This document shows, in pieces, positions 8,009-15,978 of a stretch of DNA of 64,000 nt; the first letter of the stretch is position 1; each line of letters begins with the position of its first letter. This stretch comes from Novosphingobium sediminicola (GTDB lineage Bacteria; Pseudomonadota; Alphaproteobacteria; Sphingomonadales; Sphingomonadaceae): NCBI RefSeq assembly GCF_014196525.1, contig NZ_JACIDX010000020.1, positions 32,319 through 96,318 on the forward strand. The letters are read 5' to 3'. Both the position numbers and the translations under genes were made by a program. The notes under the pieces are model-generated. The model was not told where the DNA came from and made no database searches. It worked only from the letters and a program-made list of their open reading frames with translations.

Positions 8009-9168
8009 TACAATGCCTCCACGATGGTGACATTGGCAATGCCGCCGCCCTCACACACGGTCTGCAGCCCATAACGCAGCCCTCGCGCACGCAGGGCATG
8101 GATCAGCGTGGTCATCAGCTTGGTCCCCGTCGCGCCCAACGGATGGCCCAGCGCAATCGCCCCGCCGTTGACATTCAGCCGGTCCGGGTCCGCCCCCAGC
8201 GCCTTAGCCCAGGCCAGCGGAACCGGGGCAAAAGCTTCGTTCACCTCGTAGAGGTCAATGTCGCCGATGCTCATGCCCGCCTTGGTCAGCGCCTTGCGCG
8301 TGGCGTTGATCGGCTCCTCCAGCATGATGACCGGATCGCCCGCCGTCACGGTCATATTGACGATCCGCGCCACCGGGGTCAGGTTGTGGGCCTTGAGCGC
8401 CGCCGCGCTGACCACCAGCACCCCGCTGGCGCCATCACAGATCTGGCTGGCATTGGCCGCCGAAATCGCGCCCCCTTCACTCAGCAATTTGACCGAGCCG
8501 ATGCTTTCCAGCGTGGCGTCCGCGCGAATGCCTTCGTCGCGCGCGTGCCATCCGCCCTCAATGGCCAGCGGCACGATCTCCTTGGCGAACCACCCCGCCT
8601 GCGTAGCGGCATGGGCCCGCTGATGGCTTTGCAGGGCGAAGCGGTCGAGCGCTTCACGGTCAAAACCATATTTGCGGGCGATCATCTCGGCCCCTTCAAA
8701 CTGGCTGAAACCCTTGACTCCAAAGCGGTCGAGGATGCTCTGGCTGAACGGCCCCACCCCCACGCCATCGGCGGCATGATAGCTGATGTTTGAAAACATC
8801 GGCACGCGGGTCATGCTTTCCGCGCCCGCCGCGATCACCACATCCTGCGTCCCGCTCATCACCGCTTGGGCGGCAAATTGCAGACATTGCTGGCTGGACC
8901 CGCATTGGCGGTCGACGGTGACGGCGGGCACCGTCTGCGGCAATTTCGAGGCCAGCACAGCGTTGCGAGCAAAGGCAAAGCCCTGTTCGCCCGCCTGCGT
9001 CACACAGCCCAGCACGACATCCTCAATGGCCGCCGGGTCAATCCCGCTGCGCTCGACCAGCGCATTGAGCACCTGCGCGCCCATATCCGCCGGATGCCAA
9101 CCGGCCAAGGCCCCCTTGCGTTTGCCTCCGGCGGTGCGGACGGCCTCGACGATATAAGCTTCGCTCAT
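8008..9168 (-). CDS. Acetyl-CoA acyltransferase (thiolase)
   Basis: A 386-residue thiolase that cleaves 3-ketoacyl-CoA with CoA to acetyl-CoA (or propionyl-CoA) and a shortened acyl-CoA. All catalytic landmarks are present: the nucleophilic Cys in VDRQCGSSQQ, NEAFAPVPLAW, the His in GGAIALGHPLGATG and the second Cys in TVCEGGGIANV. Length and spacing are normal for degradative thiolases. The start overlaps the upstream enoyl-CoA hydratase stop by 4 bases (ATGA) and has AAGGAC upstream. It supplies the final beta-oxidation step for the operon. Confidence 0.93.
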   Translation of the reverse strand: MSEAYIVEAVRTAGGKRKGALAGWHPADMGAQVLNALVERSGIDPAAIEDVVLGCVTQAGEQGFAFARNAVLASKLPQTVPAVTVDRQCGSSQQCLQFAAQAVMSGTQDVVIAAGAESMTRVPMFSNISYHAADGVGVGPFSQSILDRFGVKGFSQFEGAEMIARKYGFDREALDRFALQSHQRAHAATQAGWFAKEIVPLAIEGGWHARDEGIRADATLESIGSVKLLSEGGAISAANASQICDGASGVLVVSAAALKAHNLTPVARIVNMTVTAGDPVIMLEEPINATRKALTKAGMSIGDIDLYEVNEAFAPVPLAWAKALGADPDRLNVNGGAIALGHPLGATGTKLMTTLIHALRARGLRYGLQTVCEGGGIANVTIVEAL

Positions 9169-9962
9169 GGGTTGGTCCTTTCGGTAAAATCGGGTTTGCG
9201 GCGCGTCAGAAAGGCGGCGATCCCCTCGCGTGCCTCGGGGCCATCTCCAGCCACTGCGATGCGCGCGGCCTCCAGATCGAGATGGCTGGCCAGATCGTTC
9301 TGAAAGCTGGCGGCCAGCAAAGCGCGGGCTCCGCCGATCGCCCGCGTCGGGCCATTGGCCAGCGATGCGGCCAGAGCCAGACCTTCGCGCAGCAGATCAT
9401 CGGGCGCTACAACCCGCGTGACCAGACCGATGACGGCGGCTTCCTCGGTACCTATGCGGCGGTTGGTGATGATCATGTCCTGCGCGCGGCGCAGACCGAC
9501 AAGGCGCGGCAAGAGCCAACTCATCCCGCCATCAGGCGTCAGGCCCACGCCGCCATAGGCCGCAGTAAAATGCGTATTCGCCGCGCACAGGACCACATCC
9601 CCGGAAATGGCCAGACTGAGCCCTGCCCCCGCCGCCGGACCATTGACCAGCGTGACCAGCGGCTTGGCCATCGCGGCGAGTTTCAGGACAGAGCGGTGCA
9701 GCGCGCCGGCCAGATCAAACAGGAAGGCCCCTGCATCCGTGCCCGCATCGGCAAAGGCGCCAATATCCCCGCCACCGCAAAACAATTTGCCCGCGCCCGT
9801 CAGGACCACACAGCGCACGCCATCATCAGCGATGACCTCATCGACCCGCTGCTCCAATGCCAGCGCCAGCGCCATATTGACCGTATTGCCCGCCGCCGGT
9901 CGGTTCAGCGTCAGCACAGCCACCGCGCCATGGCGGTCAAGAAGAACGTCCGATGCTGTCAT
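9165..9962 (-). CDS. Enoyl-CoA hydratase/isomerase family protein, second copy
   Basis: A 265-residue crotonase-fold protein with oxyanion-hole segments KLFCGGGDIGAFAD and NGPAAGAGLSLAISGDV. The usual catalytic Glu region reads YGGVGLTPDGGMSWLLPRL, closer to the isomerase/PaaG-type branch than to classic hydratases, so double-bond isomerisation is possible. The start at 9962 (MTASDVLL) has GGAGG 7 bases upstream and a 4-base overlap with the kinase-like gene stop; a longer frame reaching 10160 lies within that gene and is rejected. It is coupled to the thiolase downstream by another ATGA overlap. Confidence 0.87.
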   Translation of the reverse strand: MTASDVLLDRHGAVAVLTLNRPAAGNTVNMALALALEQRVDEVIADDGVRCVVLTGAGKLFCGGGDIGAFADAGTDAGAFLFDLAGALHRSVLKLAAMAKPLVTLVNGPAAGAGLSLAISGDVVLCAANTHFTAAYGGVGLTPDGGMSWLLPRLVGLRRAQDMIITNRRIGTEEAAVIGLVTRVVAPDDLLREGLALAASLANGPTRAIGGARALLAASFQNDLASHLDLEAARIAVAGDGPEAREGIAAFLTRRKPDFTERTNP

Positions 9963-11038
9963 GAACATGCCTCCATCGCTTCGCGCGCCAGCCTTGCCAG
10001 ACGGGGAAAGGCCCCGGCCCGCTGCTGCGCCTGCGCATTGCTGGCATTGCCGCGCAGCACGCGGCCCTTGATGCCGTGAAAAATCGCGGCCAGTCGAAAG
10101 AACTGGAACGCCAGGTAAAAGTCCCAATTGTCGATGCCGGTCCGCCCGGAGCGCTGACAATAAAGGGCGATATAATCGGCCTCGGACGGCAGGCCCAAAG
10201 GAACAGGGTCCGCCCCGCCCAGCCCCGCTACAATGTCAGGCGGCATGCGATACATCATCGCGTGATAGGCAAAATCGGCCAGCGGATGGCCCAGCGTCGA
10301 CAATTCCCAGTCCAGCACCGCCAGAACGCGCGGCTGTGTCGGGTGAAAGATCATATTGTCACAGCGGAAATCGCCATGGACAATCGCGGTCTCATCGCCC
10401 GGCGGAATGGCACCGGGCAGCCATGCCACCAGCGCGTCCATATTCTCGTCCCGCCCGGCCAGTTCATCGTCCAGATACTGACGCGACCAGCGCGCGATCT
10501 GCCGCGCGAAATAATTGCCCGGACGCCCATAATTGCCGAGGCCGACCGAGGCCGGTTCCACGCCGTGCAGCCCGGCGATGATCCGGTTCATCTCGTCAAA
10601 ATAGGCGGCGCGATGCTCCACCGAGACATCGGTGAAACCGGCGTTCCAAAACACCCGACCCTCGATCATCTCCATGATATAGAAATCATTGCCGATGATC
10701 GCCGGATCGCTGCAAACGCCCAGAATGCGCGCCACGGGCACATCGGAACCGGCCAGCGCCTGCTGCACCCGCGCCTCGCGCAGCACGTCATGCGCACCTT
10801 TCAGCACCGCGCCGGGCGGCTTGCGGCGCAGCACATAGCGCGCATCAGGGGTGGACAGGCGATAGGTCGGGTTCGACTGCCCCCCATTGAACTGGGCAAG
10901 GGTCAGCGGTCCGGAAAAACCGGCAATATGCTGCGCCATCCAGTCCGACAGCGCCGCCTCGTCAAGGGCGGCGCGCACCGCGCCCGCGCCCTTATTCGCC
11001 TGCTCAATATCCGACGCGCCCAGAGGTTCAGGAAGCAT
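9959..11038 (-). CDS. APH-fold phosphotransferase of the ACAD10/11 (LvaA-like) group
   Basis: A 359-residue kinase-fold protein with the aminoglycoside phosphotransferase/choline-kinase motifs: a nucleotide-binding start FNGGQSNPTYRL, Brenner motif IVHGDFRCDNMIFH and the metal-binding Asp in AVLDWELSTLGHPLADFAY. In mammalian ACAD10/11 this domain is fused to an acyl-CoA dehydrogenase, and in Pseudomonas levulinate catabolism LvaA phosphorylates the 4-hydroxyl of a 4-hydroxyacyl-CoA. Here it directly follows an acyl-CoA dehydrogenase with an 11-base overlap, so the pair probably acts together on 4-hydroxyacyl-CoA (an inference from family and context). The start at 11038 has GGAGG 7 bases upstream. 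Antibiotic resistance is unlikely. Confidence 0.85.
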   Translation of the reverse strand: MLPEPLGASDIEQANKGAGAVRAALDEAALSDWMAQHIAGFSGPLTLAQFNGGQSNPTYRLSTPDARYVLRRKPPGAVLKGAHDVLREARVQQALAGSDVPVARILGVCSDPAIIGNDFYIMEMIEGRVFWNAGFTDVSVEHRAAYFDEMNRIIAGLHGVEPASVGLGNYGRPGNYFARQIARWSRQYLDDELAGRDENMDALVAWLPGAIPPGDETAIVHGDFRCDNMIFHPTQPRVLAVLDWELSTLGHPLADFAYHAMMYRMPPDIVAGLGGADPVPLGLPSEADYIALYCQRSGRTGIDNWDFYLAFQFFRLAAIFHGIKGRVLRGNASNAQAQQRAGAFPRLARLAREAMEACS

Positions 11039-12221
11039 GGCTCTGCCTCCAATCCCGCCGGATCTTTTTGGCCAGACTCCATTTGTGCACTTCGGTCGGC
11101 CCGTCATAGATGCGAAAGGCGCGGATTTCGCGGAACACCTGTTCGACGATGGTCTTGTCGGTCACGCCGGTTCCGCCCATCACCTGAACACAGCGGTCGG
11201 CGATGCGCATCAGCGCCTCGGACACGGCCACCTTGGTCATGCTGCTTTCCACCGTGCCGGGGTTGCCCGCATCCAGCACATCGGCGCACCAGTCGATCAT
11301 CACTTCGGCCTGTTTGAGATCGATCATGTTTTCGGCCAGCATGAATCCAACCCCTTCATGCTCGATCAGCAGCTTGCCGAAACCCATTCGGCGGTTGGCG
11401 TAATCCGTGGCGATTTCATGCGCGCGGCGGCACGCGCCCAGCCAGCGCATGCAATGCGACAGCCGCGCCGGGGCCAGACGCACCTGCGCATAGATGAAAC
11501 CCTCGCCCGCATTGCCCAGCATCTGATCGGCGGGAATACGCAGGTTCTCAATGGCGACCTCGCAATGGCCGCCGGGCATCGAGCTGTCGATGGTGTCCGG
11601 CACATGGGTGATGCGGATCGCCGGATCGGGCAGATCGACCAGAAACATACAGGCCCCGCCTTCGGTGCCCGGCTCCTCCGAACGGGCCATGACAATGCCG
11701 ATCCCGGCGCCGTCGGCCCCGGTGCTGAAACATTTATGGCCATTGACCAGCCAGTGATTGCCATCGCGCCGACAGGTGGTGATCATCATCGACGGATCAG
11801 ACCCCGCACCCTGCATCGCGGCCGGTTCGGTCATGAAAAAGCAGGAGCGCACACGCCCCGCGACGAGCGGGGTCAGAAAACGCTCACGGATCGCCGCGCT
11901 GCCCACCTTGCCCAGCAGGAACATATTGCCTTCATCGGGCGCGGCCGTGTTGCACGCTATAGGCCCCAGCGGAGACAGGCCACTGGCCGCCAGCACCAGT
12001 GCGGTTTCACGCTGGGTCAGATGCGATCCATCGGGCAGGATATGCGGCGTCAGTACACCCGCCGCCCGCGCCTTGTCGCGCAGTTCAAGGATCAGATCCT
12101 CGCCCGGCCCGCCATGGGCATCGCGGCGCGGGTCGCGCTCATAGGGCGCCACCACATCGCGGACAAAGGCCTCCACCTTGTCTGCCAGCGCCCTTGCCGC
12201 CTCCATGCCGATGCCCGTCAT
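11028..12221 (-). CDS. Acyl-CoA dehydrogenase, ACAD10/11-like
   Basis: About 397 residues in the FAD acyl-CoA dehydrogenase fold. Landmarks are CFFMTEPAAMQGAGSDP for FAD/substrate binding, NGHKCFSTGADGAGI in the middle domain and the C-terminal QVMGGTGVTDKTIVEQVFRE. The region usually holding the catalytic base reads RIYDGPTEVHKWSL, the ACAD10/11 style. In the 4-hydroxyacid route such enzymes take the phosphorylated acyl-CoA from the partner kinase and eliminate phosphate to give an enoyl-CoA. Its ATG overlaps the SDR stop by one base (TGATG), and it overlaps the kinase gene by 11 bases, which argues for a fixed functional trio. Confidence 0.9.
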   Translation of the reverse strand: MTGIGMEAARALADKVEAFVRDVVAPYERDPRRDAHGGPGEDLILELRDKARAAGVLTPHILPDGSHLTQRETALVLAASGLSPLGPIACNTAAPDEGNMFLLGKVGSAAIRERFLTPLVAGRVRSCFFMTEPAAMQGAGSDPSMMITTCRRDGNHWLVNGHKCFSTGADGAGIGIVMARSEEPGTEGGACMFLVDLPDPAIRITHVPDTIDSSMPGGHCEVAIENLRIPADQMLGNAGEGFIYAQVRLAPARLSHCMRWLGACRRAHEIATDYANRRMGFGKLLIEHEGVGFMLAENMIDLKQAEVMIDWCADVLDAGNPGTVESSMTKVAVSEALMRIADRCVQVMGGTGVTDKTIVEQVFREIRAFRIYDGPTEVHKWSLAKKIRRDWRQSHAS

Positions 12222-12988
12222 CACTTTGGCGCCATACGGATCGCGCCGTCCAGACGGATCACCTCGGCATTCAGCATGGGATTGGTGACAATCGCCTCGA
12301 CCATATGCGCATATTCGCGCGGTTGACCCAGGCGGCTGGGGAAAGGCACCTGCTTGCCCAGCGAATCCTGCGCTTCCTTTGGCAGGGTGGCCAGCAGCGG
12401 CGTCCAGAAAATGCCCGGCGCAATCGTGTTTACACGGATGCCGATCCGCGCAAATTCACGCGCGATGGGCAATGCCATGGCCACCACGCCGCCCTTGCTG
12501 GCGGCATAGGCGGGCTGGCCGATCTGGCCATCAAAGGCCGCGACGCTGGCGGTGTTGACGATCACGCCGCGTTCGCCATCGGCGTTCAGCGCATCAGCAT
12601 CGGCCAAACGCGCGGCAAATTTCGACAGCACGTTGAATGTGCCGATCAGGTTGATGTTGATGATCTTGGCAAATTCGCTGAGCGGCAGCGGCGCGCCTTC
12701 GCGATTCAACACTTTGGCGGGCGGACCGATCCCGGCGCAATTGACCAGAATCCGCGCCTTGCCATGCAGACCCTCGGCCTCCGCTATCGCATTTTGCACG
12801 GCTTCTTCGTCGGTCACATTGACCGGTCGGTAAAGGCCGCCGATCTCCTTGGCCTTCGCCTCGCCCAAACCCGCGTTGAGGTCAAAAATCGTCACGCGGG
12901 CGCCGCGCGCCGCCAGCATCTCCGCCGTGGCCGCGCCCAGACCGGACGCACCACCGGTCACAATGGCCGCCATTCCTTGAATGTCCAT
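12221..12988 (-). CDS. Short-chain dehydrogenase, 3-hydroxyacyl-CoA dehydrogenase type II-like
   Basis: A 255-residue classical SDR: cofactor motif TGGASGLGAA, NCAGIG, the Ser in NTASVAAFDGQIG and the YAASK catalytic motif. The start (MDIQGMAAIVTGG) and the end with DGAIRMAPK are typical of the HSD17B10-like group, which oxidises 3-hydroxyacyl-CoA with NAD+. This fits the third beta-oxidation step between the enoyl-CoA hydratases and the thiolase of the same operon. GGAGACG precedes the ATG. The next gene, ACAD10/11-like, starts on its stop codon. Confidence 0.88.
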   Translation of the reverse strand: MDIQGMAAIVTGGASGLGAATAEMLAARGARVTIFDLNAGLGEAKAKEIGGLYRPVNVTDEEAVQNAIAEAEGLHGKARILVNCAGIGPPAKVLNREGAPLPLSEFAKIININLIGTFNVLSKFAARLADADALNADGERGVIVNTASVAAFDGQIGQPAYAASKGGVVAMALPIAREFARIGIRVNTIAPGIFWTPLLATLPKEAQDSLGKQVPFPSRLGQPREYAHMVEAIVTNPMLNAEVIRLDGAIRMAPK

Positions 12989-13025
12989 TTTTCGTCTCCA
13001 GATTTTTGAAATGTTGTGTCGGCGA

Positions 13026-14159
13026 TCAGGTTGCCAAAGCGCGCGCGATCACCATCCGTTGAATATCGCTGGTGCCCTCATAAATCTGGCACACACGCAC
13101 ATCGCGATAGATCTTGGCCACGCCGTAATCCTCCAGATAACCATAGCCGCCCAAAGTCTGGATCGCACCCGACACCACGGCCTCCGCCATTTCCGATGCT
13201 ACCAGCTTGGCCATGGATGCTTCGATCAGACAGGATGCACCGCTGTCGCGCACCGCGGCGGCATGCAGCACCAATTGCCGCGCCGCCTCAAGCCTTGCCG
13301 CCAGATCGGCCAGGCGATGGCCCACCGCCTGATGCTGAATAATCGGCTGGCCAAAGCTTTGGCGGTCCCTGGCATAGGCGATGGCGATGTCCAGCGCGGC
13401 AGCGGCCATGCCCACGCATTGTGCGGCAATGCCGATGCGCCCCGCCTCCAGATTGGCCAGAGCGATGCGATAGCCATCCCCCACCGTGCCCAGCACCAGT
13501 TCATCGGGCACAAACACATCGTCAAACCGGATCGCACAGGTGTCCGAGGCCGATTGCCCCAATTTATGCTCGACCTTATCCACGCCGTAGCCGGGACTGT
13601 CGGTCGGAACGAGAAAGGCCGACAGCCCGCGTTTGCCCGCCGACGGATCGATAACGGCAAACACAATCGCAAGGCCCGCGATGCGCCCGTTCGAAATGAA
13701 CTGTTTCGCGCCATTCAGCCTCCAGCCGCCATCGACCCGCAACGCTTTTGTCCGCAAGGCCGATGCATCGGACCCCGCATCCGCCTCGGTCAGGGCGAAG
13801 GCGCCGGTAAAACGGCCCGCAATCAGATCGCCAAGGAAGCGATCCTGCTGCGCCGCAGAGCCATATTTGAGCAAGGCCGACACGATCAAACTGTTATGGA
13901 TCGACAGGATGGTCGAAAGCGCCCCGTCGCCCGCCGCCACCTCCATCAGCACCAGCGCATAGGACACCGCATCCAGCCCCGCCCCGCCCACGCTTTCAGG
14001 CGCGGTCATGCTCCACAGGCCAAGCTCCGCCAGTCTGGCGAACAGATCGGTCGGGTAAGCGCCCGCCGCCTCATAGGCCATGACATTGGGGCGAATGGCC
14101 TCTCTGGCAAAGGTACGGACCATGTCGCGGATGGCGGTTTGTGTGTCTGAGAGAATCAT
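13026..14159 (-). CDS. Acyl-CoA dehydrogenase (short/branched-chain type)
   Basis: A 377-residue FAD acyl-CoA dehydrogenase that introduces the alpha-beta double bond. Landmarks are AFALTEADAGSDASALRT, NGAKQFISNGRIAGL, and QTLGGYGYLEDYGVAKIYRDVRV followed by IYEGTSDIQR with the catalytic Glu. This is the canonical SCAD/isovaleryl type, unlike the ACAD10/11-like enzyme downstream. It is the first gene of the long minus-strand operon. The ATG at 14159 follows GGAGAG, and the promoter region faces the divergent TetR gene with an inverted repeat at 14179-14194, so TetR control of the operon is likely. Confidence 0.92.
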   Translation of the reverse strand: MILSDTQTAIRDMVRTFAREAIRPNVMAYEAAGAYPTDLFARLAELGLWSMTAPESVGGAGLDAVSYALVLMEVAAGDGALSTILSIHNSLIVSALLKYGSAAQQDRFLGDLIAGRFTGAFALTEADAGSDASALRTKALRVDGGWRLNGAKQFISNGRIAGLAIVFAVIDPSAGKRGLSAFLVPTDSPGYGVDKVEHKLGQSASDTCAIRFDDVFVPDELVLGTVGDGYRIALANLEAGRIGIAAQCVGMAAAALDIAIAYARDRQSFGQPIIQHQAVGHRLADLAARLEAARQLVLHAAAVRDSGASCLIEASMAKLVASEMAEAVVSGAIQTLGGYGYLEDYGVAKIYRDVRVCQIYEGTSDIQRMVIARALAT

Positions 14160-14178
14160 CAAACTCTCCGGTATATTT

Positions 14179-14194
14179 TCTACTCATTAGTAGA
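14179..14194. promoter_or_regulatory. Palindromic operator candidate, TCTACT-N4-AGTAGA
   Basis: A perfect 6+6 inverted repeat with a 4-base spacer lies between the acyl-CoA dehydrogenase gene (start 14159, minus) and the tetR gene (start about 14250, plus). Position and symmetry suit a TetR-family dimer that controls both directions. Binding is inferred. Confidence 0.6.
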
Positions 14195-14249
14195 TTGTCT
14201 TCTGATTGGTTTCGTGTCAACAGGGCAAAGCCGGTTCGGGAGACAAATT

Positions 14250-14867
14250 TTGACGCAAAGCCCATCCCCCTTTCAAACCCCGCAACAGCGCAGCCATGCA
14301 CGCGCGGCCAAACGGGACGCGGTGCTGCGCGCGGCGGTGCAGATGTTCAACGAACGCGGTTTTCATCAAACCTCGCTCGATGATGTCGCGGCGCGGCTGG
14401 GCGTATCGAAACCGACGATTTATCATTACCTTGGCAACAAGGATCAGGTGCTGTTCGAATGCGTGACCATCGGCCTGTCGCAATTGCTGGAGGCCGCGCA
14501 GGCATCGCGTGAGGCGCAGGGCAGCGGGGCGGATCGGCTGACCGCCTTCCTTTTGCGCTATGCCGAAATCAACATGGATGACTTTGGCCGATGCGTGATC
14601 CGCACCAGCGATGAGGCGCTGGGCGCCGAAAGCCGGGCGCAGTTTCACGCGCTTAAGCGCAAGATCGACACCGCCATGCGTCAGTTGATCGAGGAAGGCA
14701 TGGAAGACGGTTCGATCGCGCCCGGCAATGCCAAGATGCTGGCCTTCACTCTTGCAGGCGCGCTTAACTGGCCCGCCCGATGGCACGATCCCGCCGGAGA
14801 CGAAACCCCGGCGCAGATTGCCCGCCATCTGGTGCAGCATCTCGCCCATGGGTTCCTGCCCCGCTGA
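14250..14867 (+). CDS. TetR-family transcriptional regulator of the catabolic operon
   Basis: About 205 residues. The N-terminal helix-turn-helix is clear: AVLRAAVQMFNERGFHQTSLDDVAARLGVSK in two helices, then TIYHYLGNKDQVLFE. The C-terminal ligand domain resembles fatty-acid or acyl-CoA responsive members (FadR/KstR2-like), which would suit a beta-oxidation operon; this is an inference. The start is uncertain: TTG at 14250 has GGGAG 7 bases upstream and is preferred, and GTG at 14214 would add 12 residues. It is divergent from the operon beginning at 14159 and ends just before the converging alcohol dehydrogenase gene. Confidence 0.88.
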   Translation: MTQSPSPFQTPQQRSHARAAKRDAVLRAAVQMFNERGFHQTSLDDVAARLGVSKPTIYHYLGNKDQVLFECVTIGLSQLLEAAQASREAQGSGADRLTAFLLRYAEINMDDFGRCVIRTSDEALGAESRAQFHALKRKIDTAMRQLIEEGMEDGSIAPGNAKMLAFTLAGALNWPARWHDPAGDETPAQIARHLVQHLAHGFLPR

Positions 14868-15968
14868 TTATGGGATCAGCACCGCCTTGATGCATTCCCC
14901 GCGATGCTGCGCGGCAATGGCCGCGTTGATCTGGTTCAGAGGAAAGGTCTTGACCAGCCGGTCGAAGGGAAACTGCCCCGCGCGATAGAGCGCGACCAGT
15001 TCGGGGATGAAGCCCTGAAGGTCGCTGTCGCCCTCGACAATCCCGATGATGCGGTGGCCAAAGGTGATCAGACCGGCCAGATTGATGCTGACCGCGCTAT
15101 CCGGTTTGGGCGGCACGCCCACCAGCCCCAGCAGGCCGCGGCTGGTCAGACTGGCCAGCGCGGCTTCGACCACCGCTTCACGCCCGCTTGTTTCCAGCGC
15201 GAAATCGACGCCTTGGGGCAACAAGGCACGCAGCGCCCCCGCCACATCGCCCGCCGCCGGGTCGATCACCTCACTGGCGCCCAGCTCCAGCCCAAGCGCC
15301 CGACGCGCGGCCAGCGGTTCGACCAGGATGATCCGGGCGCACCTACGCAAATGCGCCGCCATCACCCCGGCCAGCCCCACCGGACCGCCACCGAAAATTG
15401 CGACCGTGCTGCCCGGCGGACAATCCATCGAACGCAGGATCGCCCCCGCCCCGGTCTGCAACCCGCAACCTAGCGGGCCAAGGATGGCCAGATCATCGCC
15501 CGCCTCAACTTTCACCACATTACGGTGATGGGTGATGGCATGGCTGGCAAAGGAGGACTGGCCGAAAAAGGCGCCCGACACCGGCGTGCCGTCGCGGCTC
15601 AGGGGACTGCTGCCATCGGGCCGGGCGCCCGCGTAATTGAGCGGCACGAATTCCCGGCAATAGGAGGGCAGATGATCGTCGCAGCGCGGGCAATGGCCGC
15701 AACTGGAAAAGCCCAGCACGACCGCATCGCCCGGCGCCAGTTCGGTGACGCCTTCCCCCACTGCCTCAACCACGCCCGCTCCTTCGTGGCCCAGCACGGC
15801 GGGCAAGGGCAAAGGCACGAACTGATCACGAAACACCAGATCGGTATGGCACAGACCTACGCCCAAGATGCGCACCAGGACTTCACCCGCACGCGGAATG
15901 TCCAGATCCAGCGTCTGGATCGCAAAATCGCTGTGGGGGGCAATGGCAACGGCGGCGGTAATCTGCAT
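14868..15968 (-). CDS. Zinc-dependent alcohol dehydrogenase (aryl/allylic alcohol type)
   Basis: A 366-residue medium-chain dehydrogenase with both zinc sites: catalytic Cys/His in GVGLCHTDLVF, GHEGAGVVEAVGEGV, a third ligand region GPLGCGLQTGAGAI, and four structural cysteines in CGHCPRCDDHLPSYC. The NAD fold is IFGGGPVGLAGV. Sequence style matches benzyl-alcohol and geraniol dehydrogenases (XylB/GeoA group), which oxidise primary aryl or allylic alcohols to aldehydes. It sits 10 bases downstream of the aldehyde dehydrogenase gene, forming an alcohol-to-acid pair after P450 hydroxylation. Substrate assignment is by family only. Confidence 0.87.
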   Translation of the reverse strand: MQITAAVAIAPHSDFAIQTLDLDIPRAGEVLVRILGVGLCHTDLVFRDQFVPLPLPAVLGHEGAGVVEAVGEGVTELAPGDAVVLGFSSCGHCPRCDDHLPSYCREFVPLNYAGARPDGSSPLSRDGTPVSGAFFGQSSFASHAITHHRNVVKVEAGDDLAILGPLGCGLQTGAGAILRSMDCPPGSTVAIFGGGPVGLAGVMAAHLRRCARIILVEPLAARRALGLELGASEVIDPAAGDVAGALRALLPQGVDFALETSGREAVVEAALASLTSRGLLGLVGVPPKPDSAVSINLAGLITFGHRIIGIVEGDSDLQGFIPELVALYRAGQFPFDRLVKTFPLNQINAAIAAQHRGECIKAVLIP

Positions 15969-15978
15969 AAATCGCTCC

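Noticed and set aside
9959..11038. Reading the APH-fold protein as an antibiotic resistance gene
   Set aside because: It overlaps an ACAD10/11-like gene inside a beta-oxidation operon, the known context for 4-hydroxyacyl-CoA kinases.
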